Below, piece by piece: positions 36,649 to 46,997 of a stretch of 64,000 nucleotides of DNA (positions are counted from its first letter, which is position 1; the number at the start of each line of letters is the position of its first letter). This DNA comes from Rhizobium favelukesii (GTDB taxonomy: Bacteria; Pseudomonadota; Alphaproteobacteria; Rhizobiales; Rhizobiaceae): contig NZ_HG916852.1 of NCBI RefSeq assembly GCF_000577275.2, forward strand, positions 3,377,001 to 3,441,000. Direction: 5' to 3'. The notes beneath the pieces were generated by a model. The model did not search any database. It was not told the DNA's origin and worked only from the letters and a program-made list of their open reading frames with translations. Position numbers and translations under genes: made by a program.

Positions 36649-38781
36649 TCACACCGCAGGCTCCTCCGAACTTGGCCGTTGCGAAAGGCGGCTTGCGGCG
36701 GCCGCGCGCGCGTCGGCCTCATGCCCTTCGCTGGAGACCTGCACCGTCGGCACAGCAAACTCGATGCCGTTCTCCTTAAAGGCGTTGCGGATCATGGCCA
36801 ACGCATTGCGCCGGATGACGAACTGCTCGCCCGGTTTCGTCATCATTGCAAGGCGGATAACAATCGCGAACTCGCCAAACTGCTCCACGCCTTTCATCTT
36901 CAGCGTCTCGATGATGTGCGGACTATAGTCGGGATTGTCCAACAACTGCTGTCCGATCTGCTTGATCACCTTCTTCGCCTTCACCAGATCGGTGTCATAG
37001 GTCACGTTCAAGGTGATCTTGTCGATCGTCCAGTCGCGATTGAGGTTCTTGACCGCCCCGAGTTCGCCGAACGGCACCGTCGTCAGCGGTCCCCTATGAT
37101 GCCTGAGCTTGACGGAGCGCAGGCTGAAGGCCTCGACTACGCCCTTGTGGCTGCCGCTCTCGATGTATTCCCCGACACGGAAGGCATCGTCCCAAAGATA
37201 GAACATGCCGCTGATGACATCCTTCACGATGGTTTGCGCGCCAAAGCCAACGGCGACACCGACGACGCCGGCACCTGCGATCAGAGGAGCGATCTGGACT
37301 CCGAGACCGGACAACACCATTAGAACCGCGATGACGGCGATGATGACGGCAAGAATGTTGCGAAAGATCGGCAACAGGGTCTGCAGACGCGCCCGCCTTG
37401 CCTTCTCCTCGTCCGTGGCGGCGCCATCGACGCGAGCTTCGTCCAGCTTGCCGTTGATGTAGGCACGGGCCAGGTGCCAGAGCAGATCCGCGGCAAGCAG
37501 AATGACGATCCCGCCGATCGCACCGCGGGCAATGCGATCGACCATCATCTCCCCCGCTGCCATTCGATCCGCGGCAAGGCCAAGCATGCGGCCGAACCAG
37601 AATGCTGCGGCGGTGATGATGAGGGCCCGAACGCCGCGATCGAGCAGCACGGTGGCGATCGTGCGTTTTGCAAGTAGCCCGGCCTCCGCCCGGTGCAGGG
37701 AGCGAACCGCCAGCGTGGCAACGGCAAGCGCCCGCGGCAGCAGCACGGCGTAGATACCGATCCACAGCAAAAGGTTGAACCCCGTGACCCAGAGAACCCA
37801 GAGCAATCCGAAGTAGATCGTCAGCGCCCAGGACAGCGTGAGGCTACGATGCTCCCCTTCCTCCACCGGACGGGACCAGACAGCCTCGACGGCGATCGCG
37901 AACAATCCAAGGCCAAGGATATAGGCGACGAAATAGCGGGCGCCATCGGAGAAGCCGAGCGGGACCATGACCTGGATCGCCGCCCAGCCGAAGGCGAAAT
38001 AGATGAGGAAGAGGGCGCAGCGGCGGAACCAGAACAAGGCCTTCGCGCGCGAGATCTGACGCTCGCCATCCGCCCGTGGCAGGGTGACAAGTGCAACCAG
38101 CAGCCGTCCCGACGCGACGGCGAAGCGGGCGACGATCAGCGCGATCGCAATCGCGATCGCCATGGACCGCGTGATCGGCGGCCAGTTGAAGGCCAGCAGC
38201 GGCACCAGCGTGGCCACGGCGAACACGACAGCCGGCACGATGCGATAGAAGAGATTTGCCGTGGCATGGTGCGCGACCGTCATGACCTCGTCGTCACTTT
38301 GCCTAATCTGCGGTTTCGGAACGACGATGCGGAACAGCAACTCGACCAACGCTCCGGCCAGAAACAGCATAACGACTTCGGTCGTTATCAGCACCCAACC
38401 GCTCGGCGCGACCTCACGCTCGACGATATCGGAAGCGGACGCCACCTCGTCGGGAATCGCCAACGCCGCGTCGGAGACCATCTCGACATGACGGCGCGCT
38501 TGGCCGACGAGCTCCGACAATGCCGACACCTCTGCGGTCTCGGCCTGTGTGGATGTCGGCGCGGCTTTCATCTGCGTCGCCATCCACTCTTTCACCTGCG
38601 GCGTCTGCATCAGCTCGAGCATCTGCCGCACTTCCGCAGGTGGTTGCGCAGCGGTGGCCGAGGAAGGAGCCGAAGGTGGGTTCGCAGTCTGGGCGATAGC
38701 AGCCCCAGCAAGAGCAAGGACGAATGTTATCGATATTAGCAGGTGCAATATGCCACGTGCGCCAATTGCAAGACCCATCAT
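36649..38781 (-). CDS. Large mechanosensitive (MscS-family) channel
   Basis: 710 aa. Signal peptide (LLISITFVLALAGAAIAQ), a periplasmic segment of about 110 residues, about ten membrane helices and the MscS core near residues 470-690: IAPLIAGAGVVGVAVGFGAQTIVKDVISGMFYLWDDAFRVGEYIE. The C-terminal beta domain ends FAVPTVQVSSEG. Larger than MscS (286 aa), closer to YbdG/MscM-type. Involved in osmotic down-shock; exact paralogue not fixed. Not overlapping its neighbours. Confidence 0.9.
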   Translation of the reverse strand: MMGLAIGARGILHLLISITFVLALAGAAIAQTANPPSAPSSATAAQPPAEVRQMLELMQTPQVKEWMATQMKAAPTSTQAETAEVSALSELVGQARRHVEMVSDAALAIPDEVASASDIVEREVAPSGWVLITTEVVMLFLAGALVELLFRIVVPKPQIRQSDDEVMTVAHHATANLFYRIVPAVVFAVATLVPLLAFNWPPITRSMAIAIAIALIVARFAVASGRLLVALVTLPRADGERQISRAKALFWFRRCALFLIYFAFGWAAIQVMVPLGFSDGARYFVAYILGLGLFAIAVEAVWSRPVEEGEHRSLTLSWALTIYFGLLWVLWVTGFNLLLWIGIYAVLLPRALAVATLAVRSLHRAEAGLLAKRTIATVLLDRGVRALIITAAAFWFGRMLGLAADRMAAGEMMVDRIARGAIGGIVILLAADLLWHLARAYINGKLDEARVDGAATDEEKARRARLQTLLPIFRNILAVIIAVIAVLMVLSGLGVQIAPLIAGAGVVGVAVGFGAQTIVKDVISGMFYLWDDAFRVGEYIESGSHKGVVEAFSLRSVKLRHHRGPLTTVPFGELGAVKNLNRDWTIDKITLNVTYDTDLVKAKKVIKQIGQQLLDNPDYSPHIIETLKMKGVEQFGEFAIVIRLAMMTKPGEQFVIRRNALAMIRNAFKENGIEFAVPTVQVSSEGHEADARAAAASRLSQRPSSEEPAV

Positions 38782-38831
38782 TCATTGTCCCCTGATGCGA
38801 TCTCTCGACAATATATCGCGCTGTATAAAAG

Positions 38832-38870
38832 AAAAGCCCGCACAGATGGCGCTGTGCGGGGCTTCAAAAT
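38832..38870 (-). terminator. Intrinsic terminator after gnd
   Basis: Minus strand: GCCCCGCACAG / CTGTGCGGGC stem with a 6-base loop, followed by TTTTCTTTT. It begins about 16 bases after the gnd stop. Confidence 0.8.
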
Positions 38871-38885
38871 GCAAAGGATAGCAGC

Positions 38886-39905
38886 CTACCCCTTCGGCTT
38901 CTCGACGTGCCCGCCGAAGCCGGCGCGCATCGCCGAGAGCACCTTGTTGGCGAACTCGTCATTGTCACGCGACGAGAAGCGGCCGTGAAGCGCCGCACTC
39001 AGGACCGGCGTCGGCACACTTTCATCGATCGCAGCCATGATCGTCCAGCGGCCCTCCCCTGAATCGGAAACGCGACCCGCAAACTTGGTGAGGACGGGAT
39101 CGGCATGCAGAGCGTCGGCCGTCAGATCGAGGAGCCACGACGTAATGACGCTGCCGCGGCGCCAGACCTCTGCAACATCTGGCAGATTGAAGTCGTAACG
39201 ATAGTGTTCGGGATGAGCCAATGGCGCGGTTTCCGCATCGACCGCATGCGTCGCCGCACCGATGTTCGCATGCTTCAGGATGTTCAGGCCCTCGGCATAG
39301 GCGGCCATCAGGCCATACTCGATGCCATTGTGCACCATCTTGACGAAGTGACCGGCGCCATGCGGACCACAATGAAGGTAACCTTGTTCCGCTGTGCTTT
39401 CCGGATGTGCGCTGCGACCCTCCGAAGGAGCGGTGCTTCCTTGCCCTGGCGCCAGAGACGCAAAGATCGGCGACAGCGACTGGACGATGCCCTTCTCGCC
39501 GCCGATCATCAGGCAATAGCCGCGTTCGAGGCCAAAGACGCCACCGCTGGTGCCGACGTCGACATAGTGGATGCCCTTGGTGATGAGCTCGGCACCACGC
39601 CGGATATCGTCGTGATAATAGGAATTGCCGCCATCGATGATGATGTCGTCGTCGTGCAGCAACGGCAGAAGTTGGGCGATGACCTTGTCCGTGATCGCCG
39701 CCGGCAGCATCAGCCAGACGGCGCGCGGGCGCGACAGCTTCGAGACGAACTCCTCGAGAGAGGGGCTACCGACAGCTCCCTTATCGACGAGATCGGCAAC
39801 GCTCTCCGGCTTGGCGTCGTAGACGACGCATTCATGGCCATCGCGCATCAATCGCTGGACCATGTAGTTGCCCATGCGGCCCAAACCAACCATGCCAAGC
39901 TGCAT
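38886..39905 (-). CDS. gnd: 6-phosphogluconate dehydrogenase (decarboxylating), short type
   Basis: Oxidises 6-phosphogluconate to ribulose 5-phosphate. 339 aa, matching the short GndA/YqeC class rather than the 470-residue E. coli type. Features: GLGRMGNYMVQRL (Rossmann), DGGNSYYHDD, HYVDVGTSGGVFGLERGYCLMIGG and FVKMVHNGIEYGLM (catalytic Lys and the NGIE motif). A Gly/Ser/Glu-rich insert (APGQGSTAPSEGRSAHPEST) precedes GYLHCGP. Minus strand, stands alone. Confidence 0.93.
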   Translation of the reverse strand: MQLGMVGLGRMGNYMVQRLMRDGHECVVYDAKPESVADLVDKGAVGSPSLEEFVSKLSRPRAVWLMLPAAITDKVIAQLLPLLHDDDIIIDGGNSYYHDDIRRGAELITKGIHYVDVGTSGGVFGLERGYCLMIGGEKGIVQSLSPIFASLAPGQGSTAPSEGRSAHPESTAEQGYLHCGPHGAGHFVKMVHNGIEYGLMAAYAEGLNILKHANIGAATHAVDAETAPLAHPEHYRYDFNLPDVAEVWRRGSVITSWLLDLTADALHADPVLTKFAGRVSDSGEGRWTIMAAIDESVPTPVLSAALHGRFSSRDNDEFANKVLSAMRAGFGGHVEKPKG

Positions 39906-40165
39906 CTCAAGTCTCCTGGAAAATTAAATCGATATGGTTCCGGAAACTAGCACTCGCAATACAGCAAGCAAGAGACGTCTCTGTCACATTTGGATCATGA
40001 CGCCAAGCATGAGACCGACCCACGGTGGCAGCGAACGGCAGGCAAGAGATCGAGCCTTGTCGATACTGGATCAGTTGAACGAAGATCTTGGAAGGATGAA
40101 CGATGAGGTCCGCCGCGCGGAGCACACGAAGACTGCAGGCGGGGAAAGCGGGCGGAAAAAGGGAA
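39906..40165. other. Spacer between gnd and 6S RNA
   Basis: 260 bases. It must hold the gnd promoter. A plus-strand frame from ATG 39997 to 40221 (MTPSMRPTHGG...) has a helical middle part but no good ribosome binding site and ends inside the 6S RNA on the opposite strand; not called as a gene. This spacer is a candidate inversion endpoint. Confidence 0.5.
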
Positions 40166-40169
40166 AGCG

Positions 40170-40326
40170 CGATCCACGGCAACCGATGGATGTTTACGAT
40201 CCTGGGTGCCTACAAACGTAGGTGGGCACCGTGTGTCCAGGCCCACGAGCCTGGTCAGGGACAGCTCCCTTTGGATCGAGTATGGCCCCAGGGATTGTGG
40301 TTCCTGTCGAGGGGCGCAGACCGCAT
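40170..40326 (-). ncRNA. ssrS: 6S RNA
   Basis: Regulatory RNA that binds the housekeeping RNA polymerase. Directly downstream of zapA, its standard place in Rhizobiales. The strand shows an interrupted hairpin organisation: CCAGG...CCTGG, then GGTG...CCTAC-GTTT-GTAGG-CACC, and further an ATCCA...TGGAT hairpin at the 3' side. A -10-like TTATAT (rc of 40333-40338) lies about 8 bases before the proposed 5' end. Ends are estimates. The identification rests on position and remembered alphaproteobacterial sequence, not a model search. Confidence 0.7.
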
Positions 40327-40398
40327 TCCGATATATAAGGCTGATTTCCGCGGCGCGCCAGAGGGTGCGGGACGCCGCACCTATTTAATTGAGTTCGT

Positions 40399-40776
40399 TC
40401 AATTGAGCTCGGCTGGCGCCCTGCCGTTCAGCTTGTCGGTAATGCCGCGGATACGGCTCGTCACCTCGCCGAGCGCCGCAGCAAGGCTCTCTTCGGTGCG
40501 GGCATTCGCCGCCAGCACCGTGTCGCTGGTGTTGCGCAAGGTGCCGAGTTCGGATTCGAGATCCGCGACGCGGCGGTTCAGCTCCGAAATTTCGTCCATC
40601 ACCATGATGCCTGCCATGACGGTAATTCGAAGGTCACCGATTTCGCCGAACTGACCCTTGAGGTGGCCGACATAGTTGTCGAAGCGCGTCGCGAGATCCG
40701 TCAGGTGGTCTTCCTGCCCTTCCTCGCAGGCCATGCGGTAGGCCTTGCCATCGATCGTTACAGTTACCTGCGCCAT
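40399..40776 (-). CDS. zapA: Cell division protein ZapA
   Basis: 125 aa FtsZ-ring associated protein. MAQVTVTIDGKAYRMACEEGQEDHLTDLATRFDNYV is the family N-terminus, followed by a coiled coil to residue 110. 13 bases after the DUF4164 gene, which is on the same strand and usually its operon partner. Confidence 0.93.
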   Translation of the reverse strand: MAQVTVTIDGKAYRMACEEGQEDHLTDLATRFDNYVGHLKGQFGEIGDLRITVMAGIMVMDEISELNRRVADLESELGTLRNTSDTVLAANARTEESLAAALGEVTSRIRGITDKLNGRAPAELN

Positions 40777-40789
40777 GTGCTGCGCCTTT

Positions 40790-41065
40790 CTATCGGTCCA
40801 GAACCGCGCGGATTGTCTCCATGGCCGTCACCAGCCGCCGCGAGACCTCGCGATTGACTTCCTCGAGCCGATTCGCGCGGAACTCGGCCTGGTCCAGCTC
40901 CTGGGCAAGCTTCGAGCGATCGGCATGAATACGGCGAACCTCGCCTTCGATCTCGCCCTGCTCTCGCTGGTGCTCGATACGCATCTCGACTGCGTTCTCG
41001 AGCCCCGAGATTGCTTGCCGCAGCTCGTTGAGTGCTGCTTCCATGATTTTGCCTGTAGGCGTCAT
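40790..41065 (-). CDS. DUF4164 coiled-coil protein
   Basis: 91 aa, almost entirely helical (EAALNELRQAISGLENAVEMRIEHQREQ...). DUF4164 proteins precede zapA in Rhizobiales; a role in division is inferred from context only. Start 41065 with GGAAGAG upstream. Confidence 0.85.
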   Translation of the reverse strand: MTPTGKIMEAALNELRQAISGLENAVEMRIEHQREQGEIEGEVRRIHADRSKLAQELDQAEFRANRLEEVNREVSRRLVTAMETIRAVLDR

Positions 41066-41399
41066 GTCTCTTCCGGTTCCCCGCACAAGACCCCGAATCG
41101 GCGCCCGAGACCGATCCAGTATTTCCAAAAGGATACGCACCTCGCCAACGGTGCGTCAATAAAGCCGGCACCGCGGCTGCCGACCTATTCTGTGGATGAC
41201 GACAATCAACTGCTGGCAGGAGCAGCATTCAACTTTTGTAAAAATTGATGGTCAAATGTCTAAAATCGATTGGAGCGGCGCTCAGCGGACCTTCAATTTA
41301 TTGACTTGGCCGTTCCAACTGCTATGTGTCACCCGCTCTCATTGATGGTCTCCACAGGCTCGAGGCCATCCCCCGACACCGGAACTCCGTGGAACAGCC
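41066..41399. other. Divergent spacer DUF4164-zapA / tkt
   Basis: 334 bases without a convincing gene. It contains promoters for both directions; the best match to a sigma-70 type promoter toward tkt is listed separately. Confidence 0.5.
41301..41328 (+). promoter_or_regulatory. Candidate tkt promoter
   Basis: TTGACT (41301-41306), 16-base spacer, TATGTG (41323-41328), about 70 bases before the tkt ATG. Pattern match only. Confidence 0.4.
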
Positions 41400-43373
41400 A
41401 TGACCTCTCCTGAACAAAACGACCGGATGGCAAATGCGATCCGTTTCCTCGCCATGGATGCAGTGGAAAAGGCGAACTCCGGGCATCCCGGCATGCCGAT
41501 GGGCATGGCCGACGTGGCGACGATCCTCTTTACAAAGTATCTGCGGTTCGACCCGAAGAAGCCGCATTGGCCGAACCGCGACCGCTTCGTTCTGTCGGCC
41601 GGCCACGGCTCGATGCTGCTCTACTCGCTGCTCTATTTGACCGGCTATCCTGACATGACGGTGGAAGACCTGAAGCAGTTCCGCCAACTCGGCTCCAAAA
41701 CCGCCGGCCATCCTGAATACGGCCACGCAACCGGCATCGAAACGACCACCGGCCCGCTCGGCCAGGGGATTGCCAATGCCGTCGGCATGGCGATCGCCGA
41801 GCGCAAGCTGCGCGAGGAATTCGGCGCCGAACTGCAGGACCACTACACCTATGCCATCTGCGGCGATGGCTGCCTGATGGAAGGCATCAGCCACGAAGCG
41901 ATCGCGCTTGCAGGCCATCTGAAGCTGAACAAACTGGTTCTTTTCTGGGACAACAACTCGATCACCATCGACGGCGCCGTCTCCTTGTCGGACTCCACCG
42001 ACCAGGTTGCCCGCTTCAAGGCCGTTCACTGGAACACGATTGAGATCGACGGTCACGATCAGGCTGCCATCGCGGCTGCCATCGAAACCGCCCACACGTC
42101 TGATCGCCCGACGTTTATCGCCTGCAAGACGATCATCGGCTTCGGCGCTCCGAACAAACAGGGCACCCACAAAGTCCACGGCAACCCGCTCGGTGCCGAC
42201 GAAATCGCGGCGACCCGCAAGGCGTTGGACTGGGAATACGAACCCTTCGTCGTTCCCTCCGACGTTCTCGACGCATGGCGCGCAGCCGGCAGCCGCTCGA
42301 TTGATCTCGTCAACGCCTGGGAAGACGGCCTCGCCAAGTCCGCACACAAGGCAGAGTTTACCCGCCGTTTCGCCGGCGAACTGCCGGAAGGCTTCGATGC
42401 CGCGATCAGCGCCTACAAGAAGAAGCTCATCGAAACCAAGCCGACGATCGCCACCCGCAAGGCATCGGAAGATGCGCTGGAAGTCATCAACGGCTTCCTG
42501 CCGGAAACGCTCGGCGGTTCCGCTGACCTGACGCCGTCGAACAACACCAAGACCAGCCAGATGCATTCGATCACGCCGACGGATTTTGCCGGACGCTACA
42601 TGCACTGGGGCATCCGCGAGCACGGCATGGCTTCTGCCATGAACGGTGTGGCGCTGCACGGCGGCCTCATTCCCTACGGCGGCGGCTTCCTGATTTTCTC
42701 GGACTATTGCCGCCCGCCGATCCGCCTCGCATCGCTGATGGGCATCCGTGTCATCCACGTATTGACGCACGACTCGATCGGCGTTGGCGAAGACGGCCCG
42801 ACCCACCAGCCGGTCGAGCAGATCGCCGGCCTGCGCGCCGTTCCGAACCTGCAGGTGTTCCGTCCGGCCGACGCTACCGAAACGGCCGAATGCTGGCAGA
42901 TCGCCATCAAGTCGAAGGTTCACCCGTCCGCTCTTGCGCTCACTCGCCAGAACCTGACGACGGTGCGCACCGAGTACAGTGAGAAGAACCTCTGCGAACA
43001 GGGCGCCTACACACTCGCTGGCAATACCGACGCGAAGGTGACGATCTTCGCCTCGGGCTCGGAAGTCGAGCTTGCGGTTGCCGCCCGCGCAACGCTGGAA
43101 GCCAAGGGCGTCAGCGTCCGGGTCGTATCCGTTCCCTGCACCGAACTGTTCTTCGAGCAGCCGGAAGCCTACCGCAAGGAAGTCATCGGCAACTCGCCGG
43201 TCAAGATCGCCGTCGAAGCCGCCGTCCGCGAGGGCTGGGATGCCTTCATCGGTCCGGAAGGCAGCTTCGTCGGCATGAAGGGCTTCGGCGCGTCCGGCCC
43301 GGCGAAGGACGTCTTCAAGCATTTCGGCATCACCGCGGACGCCGTGGTCGCTGCCGCAGAAGCAAAACTCTAA
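41400..43373 (+). CDS. tkt: Transketolase
   Basis: 657 aa thiamine-diphosphate enzyme of the pentose phosphate and Calvin-type pathways. Motifs: [42 protein letters not shown] (ThDP-Mg), and [20 protein letters not shown]. First of the sugar-phosphate genes tkt-gap-pgk-fba in the next 10 kb. Confidence 0.97.
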   Translation: MTSPEQNDRMANAIRFLAMDAVEKANSGHPGMPMGMADVATILFTKYLRFDPKKPHWPNRDRFVLSAGHGSMLLYSLLYLTGYPDMTVEDLKQFRQLGSKTAGHPEYGHATGIETTTGPLGQGIANAVGMAIAERKLREEFGAELQDHYTYAICGDGCLMEGISHEAIALAGHLKLNKLVLFWDNNSITIDGAVSLSDSTDQVARFKAVHWNTIEIDGHDQAAIAAAIETAHTSDRPTFIACKTIIGFGAPNKQGTHKVHGNPLGADEIAATRKALDWEYEPFVVPSDVLDAWRAAGSRSIDLVNAWEDGLAKSAHKAEFTRRFAGELPEGFDAAISAYKKKLIETKPTIATRKASEDALEVINGFLPETLGGSADLTPSNNTKTSQMHSITPTDFAGRYMHWGIREHGMASAMNGVALHGGLIPYGGGFLIFSDYCRPPIRLASLMGIRVIHVLTHDSIGVGEDGPTHQPVEQIAGLRAVPNLQVFRPADATETAECWQIAIKSKVHPSALALTRQNLTTVRTEYSEKNLCEQGAYTLAGNTDAKVTIFASGSEVELAVAARATLEAKGVSVRVVSVPCTELFFEQPEAYRKEVIGNSPVKIAVEAAVREGWDAFIGPEGSFVGMKGFGASGPAKDVFKHFGITADAVVAAAEAKL

Positions 43374-43437
43374 GAGAGCGCTCAGGCGCTCTCCAACAAC
43401 TCAATCCGCAAGCCCCATCTCTAGGGAGTGAATGCAC

Positions 43438-44448
<1,011 letters not shown>

Positions 44449-44449
44449 G

Positions 44450-45963
44450 CTCGACTTTGTACATTATGCAGCGAAGCAAAGTGCTTGTGTCATCCGCTTG
44501 AGGCGGCTTGGTTGAGTTTCAGGAATGTCCGGGTCTGGCGGGTGCTGTCGATAAATATCCTGATCCCACAGGATCATGCGAACCGCACCGATGGCATCGG
44601 AGAAGGTGAACTCTGTTTTCTTGTACCAGGCGGCGGCATAGGGAAGGACGCCATGACCGAGCAGATCGCATGCCCAGAGTGTGACGAGGCTGTAGAGCGC
44701 CAGCAGCGACGGGGTCGTGCGCATGATGGCTTTGTCGTTCCACTGCCGTTGGGTTTCCACGCCAAGATGCGCTCGCGTTTCGGCGAAGGTGACCTCGATC
44801 TGCCAGCGCCGAACGAAATAGGCAATGATCTGAGCGGGCTCAAGGTTGACGTTGGTGCTCATGAACGCCTGGGGTTCACGACGGCCTGATGGATCGCGAA
44901 CGAGAACCCAGCGAATTGGTCTTGGGGGCGTTCCACGCCGATACCAGAGGCCGGTTCCTGATGTGACATCAAGGGTTTTGTCGGTTTGCTTGCCGTACCA
45001 GGACGATGCGACGATGCGCTGCCACTCGGTCTTTGCGTCTTTGAGGAGCGTTTTCAGTTTCGGCAATGGCCTGCCTTTTTGCGCCGGTCGCCCGAGCGTA
45101 TGTTCGTGCCGTTGATCTGGTGGAGCAAAGAGACTGGCATCCAGACGCAACCGCGTGATGAGAGTGGCCGTGTCGGGAAGAGCCGCAGCCAGTGTATGAA
45201 CGGCAAAGCTGCTATCGCCGACAAAGATGATTTCGCGGCCCGGCAGCCAGCGGCAAAGCTGCAAGACGCCTTGCCTTGCCCAATCAGTCAGCAGCTTGTG
45301 CTTTCGGCCCTTCTTCTGATCATGGCGCTCAGAGGGACACAGGATCGTCAGCACCGGCAGGGCTTTAATACATTTTGCCCATGGGACAGGTGAAAGAACC
45401 ATGAAGCTCAACCATCTCAAGCCGCTGGCTTTGACAAAGTGGCCATGGCTGGAGCGCACCGGGTCACGATAAATTCCACGCGCGGCGATGCGTTGGCCCC
45501 AACGCCGTTCGATTGTATCATCCATGCCAATCACGACAGGGCCCTCGGGCACGAGCCGGGCAACAATGATGGACAGCAGACGGGCCGCCAACGTGCGAGG
45601 GTTCCAGCGGGCTCGGTTGAGGAGTTGATGATAGGCGGCAAAATTACTTACCTCCGCGCGTCCGGTGATGCGCAGGCAGGCCGTCACCGTTCGCTTGCCA
45701 GGCGAAAGGAGCGCACCCATCACCAGGACCAGCAGATGCTCCCAGCTTGGCGCGGTAAACCAGAAACGAAACGGCGACAGCCATTTGCGAAGGATGTGGG
45801 GGACCGCGTCTCCCGGCTCACGGCTACAATCATGTTGTTCGCTCATCCATTCGTTCGAATCCGATCAAACGAATGGCGCAAGGCCGGGACCCTGCGGCGA
45901 ATTGATTCACCCAGGGCTGCTCAGATGCCCCCGAAATCACCACCGATTTTGTACAAAGTCGAG
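44450..45963 (-). mobile_element. Insertion sequence, IS701/DDE_5-like, 1514 bp
   Basis: Ends are a perfect 14-bp inverted repeat: CTCGACTTTGTACA at 44450-44463 and its complement at 45950-45963. Flanked by direct CTAAG at 44445-44449 and 45964-45968 (5 bp). Contains one intact transposase on the minus strand. CTAA in the duplication fits the YTAR target reported for the IS701 group. The intact reading frame and perfect ends suggest recent insertion. Confidence 0.9.
44464..45846 (-). CDS. IS transposase (DDE type)
   Basis: 460 aa, full length. Acidic catalytic positions appear in VVIGMDDTIERRWG, IIFVGDSSFAV and RRWQIEVTFAETRAHLGVETQRQW. Its stop TAA begins one base after the left inverted repeat. 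Sequence resembles DDE_5 superfamily transposases often grouped with IS701; the family assignment is from memory. Confidence 0.9.
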   Translation of the reverse strand: MSEQHDCSREPGDAVPHILRKWLSPFRFWFTAPSWEHLLVLVMGALLSPGKRTVTACLRITGRAEVSNFAAYHQLLNRARWNPRTLAARLLSIIVARLVPEGPVVIGMDDTIERRWGQRIAARGIYRDPVRSSHGHFVKASGLRWLSFMVLSPVPWAKCIKALPVLTILCPSERHDQKKGRKHKLLTDWARQGVLQLCRWLPGREIIFVGDSSFAVHTLAAALPDTATLITRLRLDASLFAPPDQRHEHTLGRPAQKGRPLPKLKTLLKDAKTEWQRIVASSWYGKQTDKTLDVTSGTGLWYRRGTPPRPIRWVLVRDPSGRREPQAFMSTNVNLEPAQIIAYFVRRWQIEVTFAETRAHLGVETQRQWNDKAIMRTTPSLLALYSLVTLWACDLLGHGVLPYAAAWYKKTEFTFSDAIGAVRMILWDQDIYRQHPPDPDIPETQPSRLKRMTQALCFAA

Positions 45964-45990
45964 CTAAGAGCATCGCGACATAAATCGTCG

Positions 45991-46024
45991 AAAGCGGCTC
46001 GGGTAACCGGGCCGCTTTTCTTTT
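45991..46024 (+). terminator. Terminator originally serving gap, now beyond the IS
   Basis: AAAGCGGC-TCGG-GTAA-CCGG-GCCGCTTTT hairpin with TTTTCTTTT on the plus strand. It sits 28 bases right of the IS end; without the IS it would be about 40 bases from the gap stop. Confidence 0.7.
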
Positions 46025-46089
46025 GGCGCCAAACGGACTAGCGTCATAGCCACAAGACAATGCCGGATGGATGGCTGGCGGATTCACCC

Positions 46090-46230
46090 ATGAAAATTCT
46101 CATGACGATCATCGTTTTCCTCATGGTCGCGAGCGTGTTGAGCTTGAGCGTCGTTGGTGGGCGCAGTTCCAAGCAGATCGCCGAAGGGCAGCCGCTGATG
46201 GCGTCCACACGCGTCATGGGGCCTCGATAA
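46090..46230 (+). CDS. Small membrane peptide, unknown
   Basis: 46 aa: MKILMTIIVFLMVASVLSLS then VGGRSSKQIAEGQPLMASTR. One N-terminal hydrophobic helix or signal sequence. GGCGGA lies 8 bases upstream. No homologue recalled; could be a genuine small protein of rhizobia. Confidence 0.45.
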   Translation: MKILMTIIVFLMVASVLSLSVVGGRSSKQIAEGQPLMASTRVMGPR

Positions 46231-46322
46231 TCCGCGCGCCTAGAGCGATAGGACTGGCGCGGCCCGATCGATCACCGTAGTGTCGATCGAAGACACGCGG
46301 CGCAGAGGCGAGAGAGAATTTG

Positions 46323-46631
46323 ATGGACTACTTTACGATCGAGATCGGCGGTCAAGCGATCGCAAGCTTTCGCTCCGAGAATGCCGACGATGCCAAGAAT
46401 TTCTTCGAGGCTGAGGATTTCCGCGAGGACCTGACGGTCCTGCAGTCCCAAGGCAAGCCGGTTTGGGATGGGGTCGCTGCGCTCAACCTGCGCAAGGCAA
46501 CCGCCGACGAAGCAAGCGAAGTCGAGCACGCCTACGAGTTCGACGACGATCCGGAGCGGACCATCGACGACGAGTTCGTCGTCTTCCTGATTCCGATTTC
46601 CGACATCGCCGATGAGGACGACGACGCCTGA
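46323..46631 (+). CDS. Small acidic protein, unknown
   Basis: 102 aa, very acidic, ends in DEDDDA. Begins MDYFTIEIGGQAIASFRSENADDAKNFFEAEDFREDLTVL, which looks like a globular alpha/beta core. GAGAGA 7 bases before the ATG. Not recognised. In the gap-pgk interval. Confidence 0.7.
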   Translation: MDYFTIEIGGQAIASFRSENADDAKNFFEAEDFREDLTVLQSQGKPVWDGVAALNLRKATADEASEVEHAYEFDDDPERTIDDEFVVFLIPISDIADEDDDA

Positions 46632-46997
46632 GCGGTTGCGATCAGATAAGCGAGCGCGCTAAAAGCGGCCCTGTGCTGAAACCCGGCGCGGCTCTCCTTG
46701 AGGCCACGCACTGATTGCGAGGAAAAGCGCGAGAGCGCTGCTTCTGCCCTGCTATCGCCCGATTTGCTCATACACTCGATTCATGCTCCTTCGTGAGCGC
46801 TCATCCGGCTTTGCCGTTCGGCACGCCAAAACAGCAGCATGAAGCCGCAAAGCAGCACGGGTTTGACCGCAAGGCCTACCCATCCCGTTTGTTTTGCCGT
46901 TTACTTATGGCCGCTTGGGGTGACCACGAAAGGGCGACTTGAAATGGGCTGCGGGACCGGGGGCGGTCTGCATTGACTTGCGGGTAAGGGGATAGGC
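46632..46997. other. Spacer before the K+/H+ antiporter
   Basis: 366 bases. Frames on either strand lack ribosome binding sites and family resemblance. It should contain the antiporter promoter. No hairpin with a T-run seen. Confidence 0.5.

Noticed and set aside
39997..40221. A 74-codon plus-strand frame beside gnd
   Set aside because: Weak start site, and the end runs antisense through the 6S RNA. Kept only as a note.
41322..43322. A 666-codon minus-strand open frame
   Set aside because: Antisense to transketolase, whose protein motifs are unmistakable.
45836..45866. A tRNA-like GTTCGAATCC stretch
   Set aside because: It lies inside the IS at the transposase start, with no acceptor or anticodon arms around it.
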